From Gnomoniopsis sp. IMI 355080 (taxonomy: Eukaryota > Ascomycota > Sordariomycetes > Diaporthales > Gnomoniaceae), in the NCBI GenBank assembly GCA_027946555.1, contig JAPEVC010000366.1, positions 1 to 22,895 on the forward strand: a stretch of 22,895 bases of DNA, given 5' to 3'. The notes below the pieces were generated by a model. The model was not told the origin of the DNA and made no database searches. It worked only from the letters and a program-made list of their open reading frames with translations. Positions 1-9,286 of the stretch are shown here, piece by piece (within the stretch, counting starts at the first letter, position 1; every line of letters starts with the position of its first letter). The translations under genes were made by a program, and so were the position numbers.

Positions 1-17
1 GAAAAAAGGTTACGTAG
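1..17 (+). other. Probable 3' end of an intron in the pectin methylesterase gene
   Basis: The pectinesterase frame is interrupted by TAG at 15-17. The sequence after it resumes with residues typical of the family N-terminal region (a QDAVDS-like stretch). The AG at 16-17 is the simplest acceptor. The donor and branch point lie outside the window, so this is an inference. Confidence 0.5.
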
Positions 18-902
18 TCCGCTGACAAGGTACAACAGATCCAAGATGCCGTCGACTCGCTAGATACATCAACCTCTTCTGCTCAATCTATCTTCATCTC
101 CAGTGGCACCTATACGGAGCAGGTCACTATCCCGACCCTCAGCGGAGCACTTACTATCTACGGTGAGACGGAAGATACTTCTGATTACAGTGGCAACGTT
201 GTCTCCATCGAGCACTCGTCTAGCTTAGCCAGCGGCGCCGCCGACGACGAGAGCACCGGCACCCTGATCATCGAGGCCGACAACGTAGCCGTCTACAACA
301 TCGATATCAAGAACACTTACGGCGAGGGCTCGCAGGCCATCGCACTCTCCGCCTACGGAAGCAGCCAGGGCTATTATGGAGTTGGCCTCTACGGATACCA
401 GGACACACTCCTCGCCGAGACGGGTAACCAAATTTACGCCAACTGCTATATCGAAGGTGCGGTCGACTTTATCTTTGGCCAAGAGGCCCGTATCTGGGTC
501 GTTGGAAGCACCATCGCCTCCATTGGGGCCGGTGCCATTACCGCGAACGGTCGTGACTCTGATGACAATGTGTCGTACTACGTGTTTGATAGCTGCACGA
601 TCCAGGCTGGTTCCACGGACCCGGGTGAGGGCGTTGTGTACCTTGGTCGTCCTTGGAGGGACTACGCTCGCGTTGCGTTCCAAAGTTGCTCTCTATCCGA
701 TATCATCGCTTCCGCCGGCTGGGAGGAGTGGTCTAGCAGCGATCCGCTCACCGACAACGTGACCTTTGAGGAGTACGACAACAGTGGAGATGGCGCTTCC
801 GGTACTCGTGCCAGCTTCGCTACCACCATGACTTCGGCTTTGACAATTGACACCATTCTCGGCTCTGACTACGCCGACTGGGTCGACGCTGATTACATCT
901 AA
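18..902 (+). CDS. Pectin methylesterase (pectinesterase, CE8), 5'-truncated by window edge
   Basis: This enzyme removes methyl esters from pectin (homogalacturonan) outside the cell, so that lyases and polygalacturonases can cut it. The frame ending at TAA 900-902 is open back to about 18 and gives 294 residues of a family usually near 320-350, so the signal peptide and first exon lie left of the window. Family motifs appear in order: GYQDTL (codons 393-410; Asp at 402-404), VDFIFG (Asp at 465-467) and LGRPWR (Arg at 648-650, Trp at 654-656). These are the known catalytic aspartates and substrate-binding Arg/Trp of CE8. The frame has a stop at 15-17 (TAG), and the AG at 16-17 reads well as a 3' splice site, so bases 1-17 are probably the end of an intron. 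The family assignment is secure. The exact exon boundary is an inference, and secretion is inferred from the family. Confidence 0.93.
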   Translation, partial: SADKVQQIQDAVDSLDTSTSSAQSIFISSGTYTEQVTIPTLSGALTIYGETEDTSDYSGNVVSIEHSSSLASGAADDESTGTLIIEADNVAVYNIDIKNTYGEGSQAIALSAYGSSQGYYGVGLYGYQDTLLAETGNQIYANCYIEGAVDFIFGQEARIWVVGSTIASIGAGAITANGRDSDDNVSYYVFDSCTIQAGSTDPGEGVVYLGRPWRDYARVAFQSCSLSDIIASAGWEEWSSSDPLTDNVTFEEYDNSGDGASGTRASFATTMTSALTIDTILGSDYADWVDADYI

Positions 903-2019
903 GATTCTGGGTCTTCAAATTTTAGCAGGATCCCCCAGGTCACGAGCCTATGTAGAGGCTGACGTCGACTTCAGGAGCAGTGTGCTCGCTATTTTCTTGT
1001 ACATACAATCTCGTGCGTGTGCATGTTGCTTGCCTCAACTTTGTTGAGGTCGTAAACTTGGCTTTACAAGCGCAGAGACCAGCCTTAGTTGAACATAATT
1101 GAGCAATTTGATCAACCCCTTTCGCGTGACACCAAGTGCGTGGACTTACACATGCCTGTCAAGTACGCAGTCAGCCCAACGTGGCTGCGTGGCCGCCGGG
1201 TAAAATTGCAGCTGTTGAGATGCCCCTCCGAACAATCCTGCCGAGAATCAAACAGTCACTGGGAATTGAGTTGAGAGGCAGACCTGACAGACCTAGCAGA
1301 CCGGCATCGCTGCTAACCAAAAAGACGGTAGGTGACGATGGACAAGACCTCACCGGGGCCTTGCTTCCTCAGAGGTCCACATCCACATAATTTTGATGAG
1401 CCTGGTTAAAGCGTCAGTTATCACCTCTTCGAGAACTCGAATGTTGTGACGGGAATAACGTGGAGCCAGAGGGCCGCTCACTATTTAGCGTCGCAGTCGA
1501 TGCAGAGTGCCTGAGTGGCCGAGTGGTGATATGCTGGGACAGGAAACACGGCGTGATTATCAGCACCACTGGGACCGGGCGCCCCTTACCCATGTACACA
1601 GTACTTGGTGGAGATTATGCTCCGGCCTGCTTCCGCGGTCATCCTGCCAGTCTGCATACTGCGTGCTACCCAGTACGTACCGAGGTACTTAGGCAGGCAG
1701 GGGAGGACACCAATGACCCAGCGCATTGGGCCCATTGTCTCCGTAGCATTTCCGGTCATAGTAGTATATAAGATCTTCAGGAGATCGTCGAATCATAGCT
1801 CGAACCATTGTCGAAATCGCATCCACCCGGCCACCTAAGGCCATCCGAAGCGATCGGACCCCTTTGAGAGGAAAACAAAAGAAAATATGAAAGAAGAAAA
1901 AATTGATTCAGTATGGTAATACGCTAGTTTTGGACCAATACGTGACTGATCTTGAAGAAGACCAAGATGAGCGCGTCCAAGGACCAAGCAAGCGACTTGG
2001 TAACACCGCGTGATAGGCC

Positions 2020-2089
2020 TGGGTAGGTACTTATACTCAAATTAATCCAGGAACACGTGCGAGGACCAATACTGATTGTTACCTACCCA
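2020..2089. repeat. 10-bp inverted repeat TGGGTAGGTA / TACCTACCCA
   Basis: TGGGTAGGTA at 2020-2029 is matched exactly by its reverse complement TACCTACCCA at 2080-2089, with a 50-bp spacer. It is noncoding and its function is unknown. It may be a small hairpin or a footprint of an old repeat. Confidence 0.6.
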
Positions 2090-2242
2090 CCTAGGTAAAT
2101 ACCCAGGTACAGACCTGTCAGTGTCAGAGGGTGTTTTAGGTTGCGTGGGACTTCTTGCATGTTACAACTCCGCTTCCTGTGTTCTGTGCAGAGGTCATTG
2201 GCTTAGAAGCTAGCTAGCTATGAAATCGTGACTTAAATTGCC

Positions 2243-2252
2243 TACCTAGGTA
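2243..2252. repeat. TACCTAGGTA 10-bp palindrome
   Basis: A perfect self-complementary 10-mer in intergenic DNA. The same 10-mer recurs at 21708-21717, extended there to a 12-bp palindrome. Function is unknown. Confidence 0.6.
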
Positions 2253-2730
2253 ATGGCCCGGAAAATGGCAAGCATCGCGATGAAGACTGCTTTCGGCCCA
2301 CTTCCGCCGCCCGAGCAAGCCACATTGATGGCAAGATGGCCCAGCCGGTTGATTAGCGAAATCTGTTGCAAATTGCATTGATGGTCTCCAGAGGAAAGCC
2401 CACATCGCTCGGCACTAACAGACAGAAATATAACCACGACATACGGGCTGGGTAGTTACTCAGCAAGAAAAATCAGGGGTCGCTGTGGAACTATTTCGTA
2501 ATGAACAAGGTTCGCCATGTGCGTTTGGACCTGCCAGCCTGCTGGCTCCGCCATGTCAGATCAATAGTAGTGTGTCCCAAGTTCCAGATTACTGTTTGCA
2601 ATTGTCAAAAGGGCTGCGGAACCCTCGGAATCGAGGACGACATGCACCACTTTGCATCCTCCTGTATGCTGACCGCTCCCTACTGTGTCTTTCACCTGTG
2701 CGGTTGCGTACTTCCTCCAACGCACGCCCC

Positions 2731-4132
2731 ATGGCAAGCACCAACACCTTCGATGATGGGAAAGACGAGACGGTCGGGGCCATTGCCGTTGGCTTCTCCC
2801 TCGGCTTCGGATTCTTGACGGTCTGGGAGGCCATCAAGCAGACAAGGCGGAGCAAGAATCCGCGACGAAGCCCGTACATTGCCATGGTCTGGGGAGAGCT
2901 TCTGGCCAATGTCGTAATATTAGTCTTGGGCTTTCTTTTCTTCAAAGGGGTTTTGACAGCAACGTGAGCCCAATGCAACACAACTGGATGCTGGGTCGAC
3001 GACAGCTAACTCTTCTATCCTAGCGTCCCTGTCTTCTTTTTTATTCTCCTTGCGTGGGTTTTTCAGATCCAGCTTTTGATGCAAATTATTATAAATCGGA
3101 TTTCCAGTGAGTTGCTACCTGTTCTGGAGTCGACTTCCCACACCTTCGAATCCTCGACTGCCATAGCAAGAAGAAAATCCCACTAACTTCAGTCAAAGTC
3201 ATATCTGAGACACAAAAGACAATCCGAAAGCTGAAATGGGGGACGGCCTTGCTCATATCCGCTATCAACATCGCCGTCTTTTGTATCTTCATTCCTGCAC
3301 ACATAGAACCTCCCGTGAGCCAGACGTAAGTTTTGCCACAAGACTCCTGCAGCCCTGCCCTCGTCCTATCCGTGCTGACCGTCTTGCAGATATGTCAACA
3401 TCAACAAGTATTGGGACCGTATTTCGAAAGTGCTTATCTGTTTGGTTGATGCCGCCTTGAACTATTACTTCCTGAGGGTTGTCAAGCAGCGGCTTGTAGA
3501 CCAATACGGTCTGAAGAAATACGAACCTCTGGTGTCATTCAACGCCAGGTTGATGACAATCTCTGTGCTATTGGATGTGAGTCTAACAACGCTTGCAAAA
3601 GAACACAAACCAAGGACAATTCCGCCCCCCCCCCCGGGGCCGCCACCACAAGACTAACACAAGCTCGCATTCTTAGGTTCTTTTAATCGGGCTCATGTCG
3701 TTACCCAACCAAGAAGTCTTCATTCTGTTCCATCCGGTTGTCTATTTGTCCAAAATGAACATCGAGATGACGATGGCCTCCCTCATTGTCAAACTTGCCC
3801 GGACCGGACGGGCGGATGCGTATTTCCACCACAGCAGCACACCTCATGCCAACGATTCGAATGCGCTAGAACACAACCGCGAGTACGATAACAACGAACG
3901 CGACCTTGGTCTCAAGACCTTTACAGAGTCCAGGATTCGTGCCTCGGTCTCAGGACCCCGTGCTGGCGACAGGGGAACCGACGTGCCACAAGAAGGGATA
4001 CAGAGGACCCGGGAGTTCCAAGTAACGGTTCACCACTCCAGCTCAGCGAGTACGGATGAAGACATGAAGGGAAGCATCACAACAGAGGATGAGGCATGGC
4101 TGACTTCGCACGCGGGACATCCGGCCGCATGA
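2731..4132 (+). CDS. Seven-transmembrane fungal integral membrane protein, five exons
   Basis: I infer exons 2731-2963, 3024-3106, 3193-3325, 3390-3576 and 3677-4132, giving 363 residues. All introns have GT..AG ends (donors GTGAGC, GTGAGT, GTAAGT, GTGAGT), with CTAAC/CTGAC-like branch points ahead of the acceptors, and the frame is kept across all four junctions. The protein has seven hydrophobic segments at about residues 15-34, 49-72, 79-101, 122-140, 162-180, 202-221 and 225-250. A basic loop rich in Lys/Arg (36-46) follows the first. A hydrophilic, Ser/Thr/Asp/Glu-rich tail of about 110 residues follows the last. The topology resembles receptor-like or rhodopsin-like fungal membrane proteins. 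I see no retinal lysine or CFEM domain and cannot name a ligand or partner. The start at 2731 was chosen because the first membrane segment follows it directly; the open frame upstream (from 2485) has no supporting features. Confidence 0.82.
3625..3639 (+). repeat. C11-G4 homopolymer tract inside intron 4 of the 7-TM gene
   Basis: Eleven cytosines (3625-3635) run directly into four guanines within the intron 3577-3676. The tract is likely length-variable, and errors there would not affect the coding sequence. Confidence 0.8.
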
Positions 4133-4558
4133 GTTTGTGCAGATGTTGCTCAGGTGCTCATCGATGTAAGGAGATGCTTCACTATGAGAGTCATATATCA
4201 GTAATACAGGGATCAAAGACCCGAGGCTTCCTTACTAGGGACTAGTCTAATACCTAACAGTGCCATGATCGATGACAGAAACAGCTTCAATATGCCGAAG
4301 ACCAACCAGTGCATAGGCATCTTTGCTCAAGCAGCTAGGAAGGCAGTGAACACCTTGTCTTGGGATCGATTTGGCCAATGAAGGATAGAGATTCAATTCA
4401 ACGTATGTCACCACCTGCTCTTATTCAGGTGACCTCCACAATAACATCCAACCTTTTCGTCTACTTATCTTTTACTTTGGAGCCCGTCCGTTGTAGTCAA
4501 CGCCAGCCTTCGCCGTATAATTCCCCTACGTTCATTGTTAGCTGATAACCCCCATCGC
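4133..4558. other. Convergent intergenic region (3' UTRs)
   Basis: This is the space between the 3' ends of the plus-strand 7-TM gene and the minus-strand phosphatase gene. It should hold the 3' untranslated regions of both. If the phosphatase has a further terminal exon, its stop lies at 4499-4497 within this stretch. No other feature is evident. Confidence 0.6.
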
Positions 4559-6722
4559 TCAATACCTACAGCATGCCCAAGTCCGGGAGCGATTTTGGGG
4601 ATGCAGTGGAATAAAATATATGCACTCAGGGTACAAAGTCGAAAATGCGGGAGTTGTACTTGGTGAGTGCCAAGCAGTACGTACAAAGCAGTCATAGTCA
4701 TAATCAATCTCCTCAATCCGTCGTTGCAGGACAGACACCACATTGTCAAACGAGCAGAGCCCGTCCGCATCATAATCACATCCCGCATATGTGCCGTTAA
4801 TTGGAACCACAGCGTCATTCCTGGAGATTGATCAGCAACAGCTCCCGGTTCCTTTTTTTCCCCCATATTTCGACGTTGGTGGTGGGAAGGACTGACACAA
4901 GGAAGCGAATTTGCTTGGTAGGTTGGTAGGCTGGACACTCCAAGACTTGAGCGGTAAAGTGGGTAGCAAATGGTACAACTTTGCTGGCAACAAACGTGTT
5001 CTCTTGTTTATTACCAGTGACGGACAAGGGCTCGCCCGCGAACAGGGCGGTCAGATTGAATGCAGTCAGTGTATCAAGGACAACAACCTCGTGGGTGGCG
5101 TCCGCGTATATAGACTGATTCAAAGGGAAGTAGGTCGGATTGTCGTCGAAGGTTTCGTTCAAGGCCGAATCAGCTGTGGGATACTTGCCAGTGAAGCGGG
5201 CCACAAATTCTTGGAGGTATCCTTTGCCCTGAGCCGCAGAGACTGGAGAGCCGGGTCCGTTGTTATAATAGAAAGACTGCAAAGGCCAATGTCAACATTT
5301 ACGCGTCTCAGTGTGAAGTACAATGGCAAAATAGGTACCAAATCATAATAATACTCGTAATTAAGGTAGTCCTGCTGTGAGAAGAGGCTGCAGAAGGCGG
5401 AGTAGCCCAGTGCAACGGTCTCGTAGGAGCAAAGCTGTAGCATAGCGACAGCATCAGTCGAATCAAAAGTGATGCCCGTAACCTAAATATAATTAGCTGG
5501 CTCCTCTGCACCACAATCATTCGAGCTTATCCCTCGACTGGAGATAGGCTTAGTCTAACCTGAGAATTCAATCGATCAAGTGTATCGTTGAACGCATTCT
5601 TCGCGAACGCAGTCGCCACAGTCGAGCCAATCTCCCCGCGAGAAGCCACATCAGCATTTGTGCAAGTCTCATATGGGGCACCGCTATTATTGAAACCCGC
5701 GCTCTCCACTAGTAGGGAATATGTTAGCTTATGGACACAGAAGCAAAAGTCTTCCGGATGTGGAGCTCCCAGAGTCAATGGTACATCTTTAGTACCAAAG
5801 GGGTAATGGGCTCAGTGCCTTACCCAAGATCTCAATGTTGACTTCATCTAGATACTCAGGTACACCAAAGAATCCTGCAGCAAAATTGTTGGCAGTTTTC
5901 ACCATGCGGTCTTGGGACTCGGTGCGAAACACTGGGAGTGTGCCTTGCTCAGTGAAATTGTTGAGCAGCTTGCCATACAGCTGCCGGTGCTCTAGTCCAA
6001 GCAAGAAGTTCTGGGAACGTCCGAATGGGGTGAGCAGCTCAGCACCCAGCTTGTAAGTCCAATCTGCGAGGAAGCTCAGATTACCCGTTACCGTGAACCC
6101 GCCCGTCTTGGTAGCATTGGCAATCTTTGTGGCAAAAGTCGCGGGCGCAGCGCCTTCAGTTGGATATCTAGCGCCGTGGCGGTAGAGGAGGTGCAATTGA
6201 ACTATATCGCACCCAGAAGGGATCAAAGGGCTAGTGTCAGGAAGACCATAGTCAGAAGACGGGACAGAATACCAAGGAGACAGGTTGCCCCAATATCTCT
6301 TGATGTCAAAGCTCGAGGACTCGGATTCTCCATGGGGCACAGGCGCAACAAGAGGGAACTCGTTGCTTGGTCCTGTAGCATACGGGTACGCCGCCGCCGT
6401 CTCTGCCAGTGCTGGTTCGACTCCAGTGACTGTCGTAGCAGGATAGCCTACCACAGATTCTGGGGGAAAAAGCTTAGAGTTGACGGTAGCTATATATATG
6501 AGCAAGCTCGTTAGTCCACTTTAGTGGAACATGAGAAACGGCGAAGGATCTTGTTTGATTGGGGGAACGAGGCGGGTTATACATACTGCTTGCAGGAGGG
6601 AAGATATCTGCTGTCGTCGAGCCGGCAACAGGAGAGTCAGTGACGGGAATGGCGCGGCACAGAGTTATGAGAACAGCGACAGCCACCGTAGGACAGGTAG
6701 CTGGAAGACGAAACATCATCAT
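4559..6722 (-). CDS. Secreted histidine acid phosphatase / phytase-like (histidine phosphatase clade 2), six exons
   Basis: The enzyme is predicted to release phosphate from organic phosphomonoesters outside the cell. Minus-strand exons, written 5' to 3', are 6722-6587, 6489-5824, 5708-5560, 5482-5339, 5276-4897 and 4820-4559, giving about 578 residues. Donors include GTATGT, GTAAGG and GTTAGA, and the frame holds at every junction. The N-terminus is a signal peptide with three consecutive Met codons (6722-6714); the first is used here. The active-site motif RHGARYPT sits at residues 149-156. The distal catalytic motif is THE (His427-Glu428) where acid phosphatases commonly have His-Asp. Many NXS/T sites fit secretion. 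The 3' end is uncertain. After YDYDCF (ending 4685) a strong donor GTACGT (4684-4679) could splice to an acceptor at 4567-4566 and end at 4499-4497; the last 40-odd residues of the unspliced model look noncoding. The family is secure, substrate preference is not. Confidence 0.88.
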
Positions 6723-7602
6723 ATAATAATAACCCACGTAGGTAGCGTCAAGCACTGTAACAATAGATGTGACTTGGCTGACAGGCTTGGCGCACAGACT
6801 GACTGGTCTGCCATCCCATATTTCCCTTCCAAGCGCACGGCTACACAAAGCTTAAATATCGAAATGGGTCTCCCGCATCGTCCAGTTAACCCCTCACCTA
6901 ATGATGGCTGATGATGCCTACGGATTGCTCTAGCGAATAGACCCTAGCATCGGTTAAGGCGCCAATGGCCTATCAAATTCGGGGAACATAGCACATGGAC
7001 TTTGATGTCCGGGCCCGGGCCGGGGCCGTTGATGTGGCTTAGGCTAAATCTCCACTAATCCTGCGCAGAGGCAAATTGGTACAAACAAGCTGGACCCGAG
7101 TAGAGCATAGCTTATATGCACATCCGCTGAGTTGGTTTGAAGGAAGGAGAATTTTCTGCACGTGGACATCGATTTCCAATATTACCTACGAGATTGCTCT
7201 CGTACAGTAATGCTCTTTCTGAGTCGTGGTAAACTCAAATTAAACCAGCTATTACGTACCTAGATAGGCAGAACATGTATCTGCCGAGTGCGACGGCATT
7301 GAGAATTAATTCAATGCCCGATTGTGAAGCTTTCCAAACACACACACACACACACACCCACCAAAAAAAAAAAAAAAAAGGAGGGGGGGGGGCGTAGATG
7401 AGGGGGAAAAGACTAGACAAGCTGATGTGAATTTTCTTGCTAATCAAAGAACAATTCAATGGATATCTTTTGACTGGTGAACACTCTTACATATAATTAC
7501 ACATACTGGCCCATATCATAATTGCTAGCACATTCTCGTGCCAATGAGCCCCCTTCTGCCCATGAGCCGCGCTACTCTATGCTCCGACGCCAATGCATTG
7601 AT
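6723..7602. other. Intergenic region with microsatellite; phosphatase promoter and lectin 3' UTR
   Basis: The part nearest 6722 is the 5' leader and promoter of the minus-strand phosphatase. The part nearest 7602 is the 3' flank of the lectin gene. A GC-rich block at about 7009-7028 (GGGCCCGGGCCGGGGCC type) and the composite simple repeat at 7338-7392 are the only structures seen. No gene is recognised. Confidence 0.6.
7338..7392 (+). repeat. Composite simple repeat (AC)10 - A17 - G10
   Basis: Ten AC units at 7338-7357 are followed by 17 adenines at 7363-7379 and ten guanines at 7383-7392. Three adjacent slippage-prone tracts make this a likely length-polymorphic locus and a place where assembly errors are expected. 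Confidence 0.92.
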
Positions 7603-9286
7603 TCAAGAGGCCATCACCGTACTCTTCTCTGTCCATTTCAAAGGATTCGTATAGTCAACTTGATACTCGTATATGCTCCCGTTGTAGCTCCCATAAACAT
7701 ACATATTCTGTGCCGTCGCGATAGCGGTGAAATTTGTCGAACCGCCGGTAAGACTTGGTTGGCCGCTTGTCCACGTGCTGCCGTTATACACATAGGACAT
7801 AATTGATCCACCAGGAGCGAGGTAGTTTACCAGCACGTTGGTCAAGCCATGTTGACCATACGATATTGCTGTCAGCTCCGGATTGGGATCTGTTTCTAAC
7901 GTATCGATGAAGGCGGCACCTGACAAGATCATTAGCATCAGATTGATAGTATAAATGGGTGTCTGTATTGTTAGTTCTCTACTCACTGGCATTATCTTCT
8001 TCCCAAGTGAAGTTGGTTGCTGGGCCCTCTTTGAGCTCCAGAAGTCCCGCGTCATCAAAGGAGTACAGCCGCAAGGCGCCCGGATCCGTTCCAAACGTCC
8101 CTACTCCTCCGTCTTCTGTGAATGGACGAACCGCGAGGCCTGTGCCGTTGAGTGAGGAAGACGCGTTGACGGTCGCAAAAGACCAGGCATTGTTCGTCAG
8201 GTTGGCCATTTGAAGTTCTCCGCTATCGTCCTGGAACAATGTGTAGAGCGAGTTGGTGCAGTTGTTGCAGATCTGCCAAAATGCCGAAAGATACGATCCG
8301 TTCATCGCGGTGAGCGGACTCAGGCTTGTTTGCAAAGCACCTGCAAACCAGACTTCGCCCACAATATCGCTTGTCCATATCTCCGCAACGCTGTGTGAGG
8401 TCGTGAGATAGTACAGGCTGACCTGGTATCGGTTCGTGACGGCGGCCAACGGCGTGCCGGATAGTACATCCAGTCGACTCGCTCCAGTGTTATTCATGAT
8501 TGCTGCAGTGACGTTGCTCTGTGTCCACTCGTTGCTGACTGAATCTCGTAGCGCCACCATTATTGAATTTGCAGCGTCTTGGTAGAATACAGCAGATCGT
8601 TCAGTACCGGTTGTTTCAGTCCAATTTAGCGCGGCGAGCCCGGAATTTTCAAGCAGTAGGCTGGATGAACTAGATGAACCTGTGCCTCGTTGCCTGGAGA
8701 CAATGTTCATGGTCAATGTGATACCTAGCACAGTAGCCAGGAGGATCAAAATGAAAGCCAAGACCCCGACGCCCACGACAGACAGCCTCTTTTTGCTCAT
8801 GGCGACGCCGAATATTCTCTTCTCCCCTTTCGCAGGCGCTGTGTTTTGATGCTCCCAGTCCGAGTAGTCGCCTTTGGCGAGGGGAGCTTGACTCTGTGCG
8901 GACGTACGATGGGCAGAGTATGCTGGAACAGGATCGGTGAGGTAAGGGGACAGAGGGGTACCGCCCATACCGTTACGATTTTCTATCTTCTCATCCGACT
9001 CGACCACCACTGGCATTTTGTCGTTGTCCCATGTTGGCGGTATCGAAGCACAGACCTCGAGGTCGCTGTAATCTGGCCGCTCCCACACCATAGCTGGCTT
9101 CGTTGGCTCAAGACCTGAGCCCGATGTCGAGACATGTCGGTCTTGTCTAGTCATATTTGGACTTGTCCTTATATCCTGCATACCCGTGTGAAAGTTGTGT
9201 TCCCTGGTTATCGGAGATTCTTGTAGCTCAATGTCGTGGAGATAAGTGTTCCTGCCCTGGTGGGTACCCTCGTTCCTTTCGTCCAT
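7603..9286 (-). CDS. Type II membrane protein with fungal fucose-specific-lectin-like ectodomain
   Basis: Two minus-strand exons, 9286-7987 and 7919-7603, encode 538 residues; the 67-nt intron has donor GTGAGT and acceptor GTCAG behind a GCTAATG branch point. Residues 1-165 form a polar, presumably cytoplasmic tail, with a Lys/Arg-rich stretch just before the membrane. One hydrophobic segment spans about 169-193. A serine run (204-209) links to an ectodomain of about 320 residues from about 217. Its length, its aromatic beta-rich repeats (SAVFYQD, SLYYLTT, AFWQICNN, ALRLYSFDDAG, MYVYG) and its many NXS/T sites match the six-bladed propeller of the AAL/FleA fucose-lectin family. I assign family membership from these repeats; intact fucose sites (Arg, Glu and Trp per blade) are not proven. 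A surface glycan-binding or adhesion role is inferred. The start at 9286 is the first ATG after about 215 ATG-free bases on this strand. Confidence 0.82.

Larger units (their letters stand above)
903..2730. other. Intergenic region, no recognisable gene
   Basis: Several short open frames occur here on both strands (for example 1460-1771 plus and 2214-2437 minus). None carries a recognisable motif, a plausible splice structure or coding-like composition. A TATATAAG stretch near 1764-1771 resembles a TATA box but no gene follows it closely. The segment 2020-2252 contains the GGTAGGTA/CCTAGGTA inverted sequences listed separately. The last few hundred bases before 2731 should include the promoter and leader of the membrane-protein gene. 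Confidence 0.6.

Noticed and set aside
225..683. 152-residue minus-strand open frame
   Set aside because: It is antisense to the pectin methylesterase coding sequence, whose conserved motifs are on the plus strand. Its openness follows from GC-rich codon use.
1505..1545. tRNA-like D-arm sequence (GTGGCCGAGTGGT)
   Set aside because: It resembles the start of a Ser or Leu tRNA, but no matching anticodon arm, T-arm (GTTCGAATC-like) or acceptor complement follows.
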